Source of the DNA: Clostridiales bacterium
GTDB taxonomy: Bacteria; Bacillota; Clostridia; Christensenellales; Aristaeellaceae
DNA: 64,000 nucleotides
Direction: 5' to 3'
Assembly: GCA_017569285.1 (NCBI GenBank)
Contig: CP069419.1
Span: forward strand, 3,038,001 to 3,102,000
Part shown: piece after piece, positions 61,778 to 64,000 of the stretch
Layout: each line of letters opens with the position of its first letter
Numbering within the stretch: position 1 is the stretch's first letter
The notes under the pieces: model-generated
Told to the model about the DNA's origin: nothing
The model's input: only the letters and a program-made list of their open reading frames with translations
Databases searched by the model: none
Position numbers and translations under genes: made by a program

Positions 61778-63139
61778 ATGAATTACGAGAACAAGAAGGT
61801 CCTGGTGGTCGGCATGGCCCGGAGCGGTGTTGCCGCAGCCCAGCTGCTGCGCGCATACGGCGCCGAGGTGACTGTGAATGACAGCAAGAGCGAGGAGGAA
61901 CTGGGATCCCAGCTGCGCCCCCTGGAAGGCCTGCAGCTGACCCGGCGCTTTGGCTGCCCGGCTATGGACCTGCTGGAGGGAATGGACGTCCTGGTGATTT
62001 CTCCCGGCATTCCGGATACCGCGCCGTTTGTGGTGCGGGCCAAGGAAGCCGGTATCTATGTGATCGGTGAGCTGGAACTTGCCGCACAGCTGTCCAAAGG
62101 TACGCTGACGGCGGTAAGCGGTACAAACGGCAAAACCACCACCGTGTCCCTGCTGGGCGAGATATTCGCCAACAGCGGCAAAGTGACGCATGTGGTCGGA
62201 AATATCGGATATCCATTCTCCCTGGCTGCCCTGGTGAGCAAGGAGGATGACGTGATTGTCTGCGAGGTCAGTTCCTTCCAGATGGAAACCGCGGACACCT
62301 TCCATCCGCATGTCGCACTTCTGACGAATATTACGGAAGACCACCTGAACCGCCACGGAACCATGGAAGTTTATACGGCCATGAAGATGCGGATGTTTGC
62401 CAACCAGACCGCGAATGATTATGCGGTATTCAACGCAGATGACCCGGGCCTGGAAGGGCTTGCAGCGCAGGTGCACAGCCATGTGCTCCAGTTCAGCCGG
62501 AAGACCGAGGTGAAGGAAGGCGCGTTTGTCCGCGACGGACAGATTATCATCCGGATGAACGGGACGGAGCGGAAGGTATGCGGGACCGAGGAAATCTACA
62601 TTCCCGGGCCGCACAACCTGGAAAACGCCCTGGGCGCCGTATGCGTGGCAGCTGCCATGAAGGTTCCGATACCGGTAATCCGGCACAGCCTGCGGACGTT
62701 CCGGGGCGTTGAACACCGTATTGAACGGGTGCGTGAGCTGGAAGGCATTACCTACATCAACGACAGCAAGGGAACGAATACCGATTCAACCATCAAGGCC
62801 GTACAGACGATGACCGCTCCGACTGTGATCATCCTTGGCGGTTATGACAAGCATACATCCTTTGAGCCGCTGAGCCGGGAAATGCGGCAGAGCCCGATGA
62901 TCCGCAAAGCAATCCTGATCGGCGAGACGGCGGACCTGATCCGGACCAGCCTGGAACGGAACGGGTTTACCAACTTTGAGTATGCCGGAAGCCTCGGTGA
63001 AGCGGTCCAGAAGGCCAGGGCATCCGCCGAAGGCGGCTGGAACGTCCTGCTGAGCCCCGCGTGCGCAAGTTTTGACATGTTCAAGGACTATGAGGAACGG
63101 GGTCGGGTGTTCAAGGAAATTGTAAACGGACTCGAATAA
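61778..63139 (+). CDS. murD: UDP-MurNAc-L-alanine:D-glutamate ligase
   Basis: A 453-residue Mur ligase adding D-glutamate. Motifs are VVGMARSGVAAAQLLRAYG (N-terminal nucleotide fold), ATP loop SGTNGKTTTVSLLGEIF, EVSSFQMETADTFHP, NITEDHLNRHG and YINDSKGTNTDSTIKAV. Length is normal. It follows mraY by 21 bp. Confidence 0.97.
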   Translation: MNYENKKVLVVGMARSGVAAAQLLRAYGAEVTVNDSKSEEELGSQLRPLEGLQLTRRFGCPAMDLLEGMDVLVISPGIPDTAPFVVRAKEAGIYVIGELELAAQLSKGTLTAVSGTNGKTTTVSLLGEIFANSGKVTHVVGNIGYPFSLAALVSKEDDVIVCEVSSFQMETADTFHPHVALLTNITEDHLNRHGTMEVYTAMKMRMFANQTANDYAVFNADDPGLEGLAAQVHSHVLQFSRKTEVKEGAFVRDGQIIIRMNGTERKVCGTEEIYIPGPHNLENALGAVCVAAAMKVPIPVIRHSLRTFRGVEHRIERVRELEGITYINDSKGTNTDSTIKAVQTMTAPTVIILGGYDKHTSFEPLSREMRQSPMIRKAILIGETADLIRTSLERNGFTNFEYAGSLGEAVQKARASAEGGWNVLLSPACASFDMFKDYEERGRVFKEIVNGLE

Positions 63140-63170
63140 ACAGACCAAAGTCTGGAAAGGGAGTGAACGT

Positions 63171-64000
63171 GTGGAAGGACCCGGAAAAAACTGGCCTGTC
63201 AAGCGGGCCGGCGATTCAAACGCCTCGCACGGCGCTCCCGGGGTACGGGACTGGCAGAAAAACACCTGGACCGGACCGATGCCGATGAACGCCAGTCCCT
63301 TTGAGGAACCGGAAGACGCACCGGAACTGCTGAAGGACCGGTCTGAAAACCTGAGCGACCGGGAAGGCGCATTCTGGCAGCAGGCAACAACCGGCTACCA
63401 GCACACTGCCGGCGGGGAACCCCAGCGTTCCGCCGCGGCGCAGGCAGCCAAATCCCCCCGAAAACCGAAAAAGAAAAAGACCAACAGAAGCAGCGCGGGC
63501 ATGCGGGCCGCGCTGGCGCTTGTCGCGCTGGCGGGCATTACGGTGTGCGTGCTGTATTTTATTGTGTTCCGGGTACGGGAAATCCGCGTGGAAGGGAATG
63601 AACTGATCTCCCGGGCGGACGTCATCCGCCTGAGCGGCATCCAGTACGGATCCAGCATCCTGACACTGAGCGAAGAAATTACCGGACGGGATTTGGAAGC
63701 CCGGGCGGTCAGCGAAGCGAAGCGCACCGGCAACTCAAATTACTACTGCCTGCAGTTCCGCTACCTGGACAAGCTGATGCCCGGGACAGTCGTAATCTCT
63801 GTGAAAGAGCGGGAACCCTGCTGCTGGATGACCCTGAGGGGCATCATGTTCGTGATGGACAAGAACCGGATGGTGCTGTATGAAACCGAGGACCCGACCA
63901 TCCGGCCGGCCAGCCTTGTGGAAGTGAAAGGGCTGAATATCCGCGGCGGAGATCATGCCGGACAGACGCTGACGCTGAATTCAGCGGTACAGCAGAGCAT
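63171..64000 (+). CDS. ftsQ: FtsQ/DivIB cell-division protein (3' partial)
   Basis: Starts with GTG at 63171 after AAAGGGAG and runs off the window end; 276 codons are seen. Residues 1 to about 110 are a polar, disordered cytoplasmic part ending in a basic KPKKKKTNR stretch. One membrane helix (about 113-135, MRAALALVALAGITVCVLYF) follows, then the POTRA domain VREIRVEGNELISRADVIRLSG (about residues 140-210) and the beta domain. It sits after murD where ftsW and murG would often come first. Confidence 0.88.
   Translation, partial: MEGPGKNWPVKRAGDSNASHGAPGVRDWQKNTWTGPMPMNASPFEEPEDAPELLKDRSENLSDREGAFWQQATTGYQHTAGGEPQRSAAAQAAKSPRKPKKKKTNRSSAGMRAALALVALAGITVCVLYFIVFRVREIRVEGNELISRADVIRLSGIQYGSSILTLSEEITGRDLEARAVSEAKRTGNSNYYCLQFRYLDKLMPGTVVISVKEREPCCWMTLRGIMFVMDKNRMVLYETEDPTIRPASLVEVKGLNIRGGDHAGQTLTLNSAVQQS

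Overview
The window is a GC-rich, densely packed chromosomal segment from a Gram-positive anaerobe, most likely a gut or rumen member of the Clostridia (Bacillota). The case rests on gene order (rimP-nusA-rnpM-ylxQ-infB-rbfA-nrnA-truB-ribF, tig-clpP-clpX-lon-engB and an mraZ/mur cluster), LPSTG wall-anchored proteins, Firmicute-type sigma-A promoters and Shine-Dalgarno sites, a short HisG with HisZ, and a 47-residue CXXC protein of the CD1871A type. No rRNA, tRNA, CRISPR array or prophage was seen. The species cannot be named from the sequence.

Layout. 1-2.6 kb: 3' part of a family-5 solute-binding protein, a coiled-coil protein and a type I signal peptidase. 2.7-17.1 kb: a surface and mobile region. 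It holds an LPSTG pilin, an IS200/IS605-type element, the decayed 3' end of a second pilin, a polytopic membrane protein, a complete IS3-family element, a small secreted protein and a giant (about 2850 residue) Cna-B-repeat LPSTG adhesin. 17.1-25.8 kb: translation and ribosome-maturation operon. 25.8-32.5 kb: glycogen phosphorylase, small helical and membrane proteins, an XRE regulator with a histone-H1-like tail, an SH3-repeat protein and an iron alcohol dehydrogenase behind a MerR-type promoter. 32.6-40.8 kb: a complete histidine operon hisZGDCBHAF-hisIE-hisJ. 40.8-46.2 kb: a non-coding stretch with a long inverted repeat, a vWA protein, a CXXC/Fe-S/thioredoxin-like operon and a PHP protein. 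46.2-49.6 kb (minus strand): metallophosphoesterase, a ParB-like/BMP fusion and purC. 49.8-56.3 kb: trigger factor and the ATP-dependent proteases. 56.3-64 kb: zinc-ribbon protein, metallophosphoesterase and a condensed dcw cluster mraZ-ftsL-murE-mraY-murD-ftsQ, cut by the window end.

Most notable observations: an IS3 element sits in the loop of a bidirectional terminator with an AAG target duplication; both insertion elements can hide the transposase ribosome-binding site in a hairpin on read-through transcripts; an intracellular ParB-like/BMP fusion lies directly downstream of purC; a perfect dyad fills a 19-bp promoter spacer ahead of the alcohol dehydrogenase; RibF lacks a recognisable riboflavin kinase signature; lysine/alanine-rich tails occur on trigger factor and on an XRE protein; and three 11-bp phased repeats lie upstream of mraZ.
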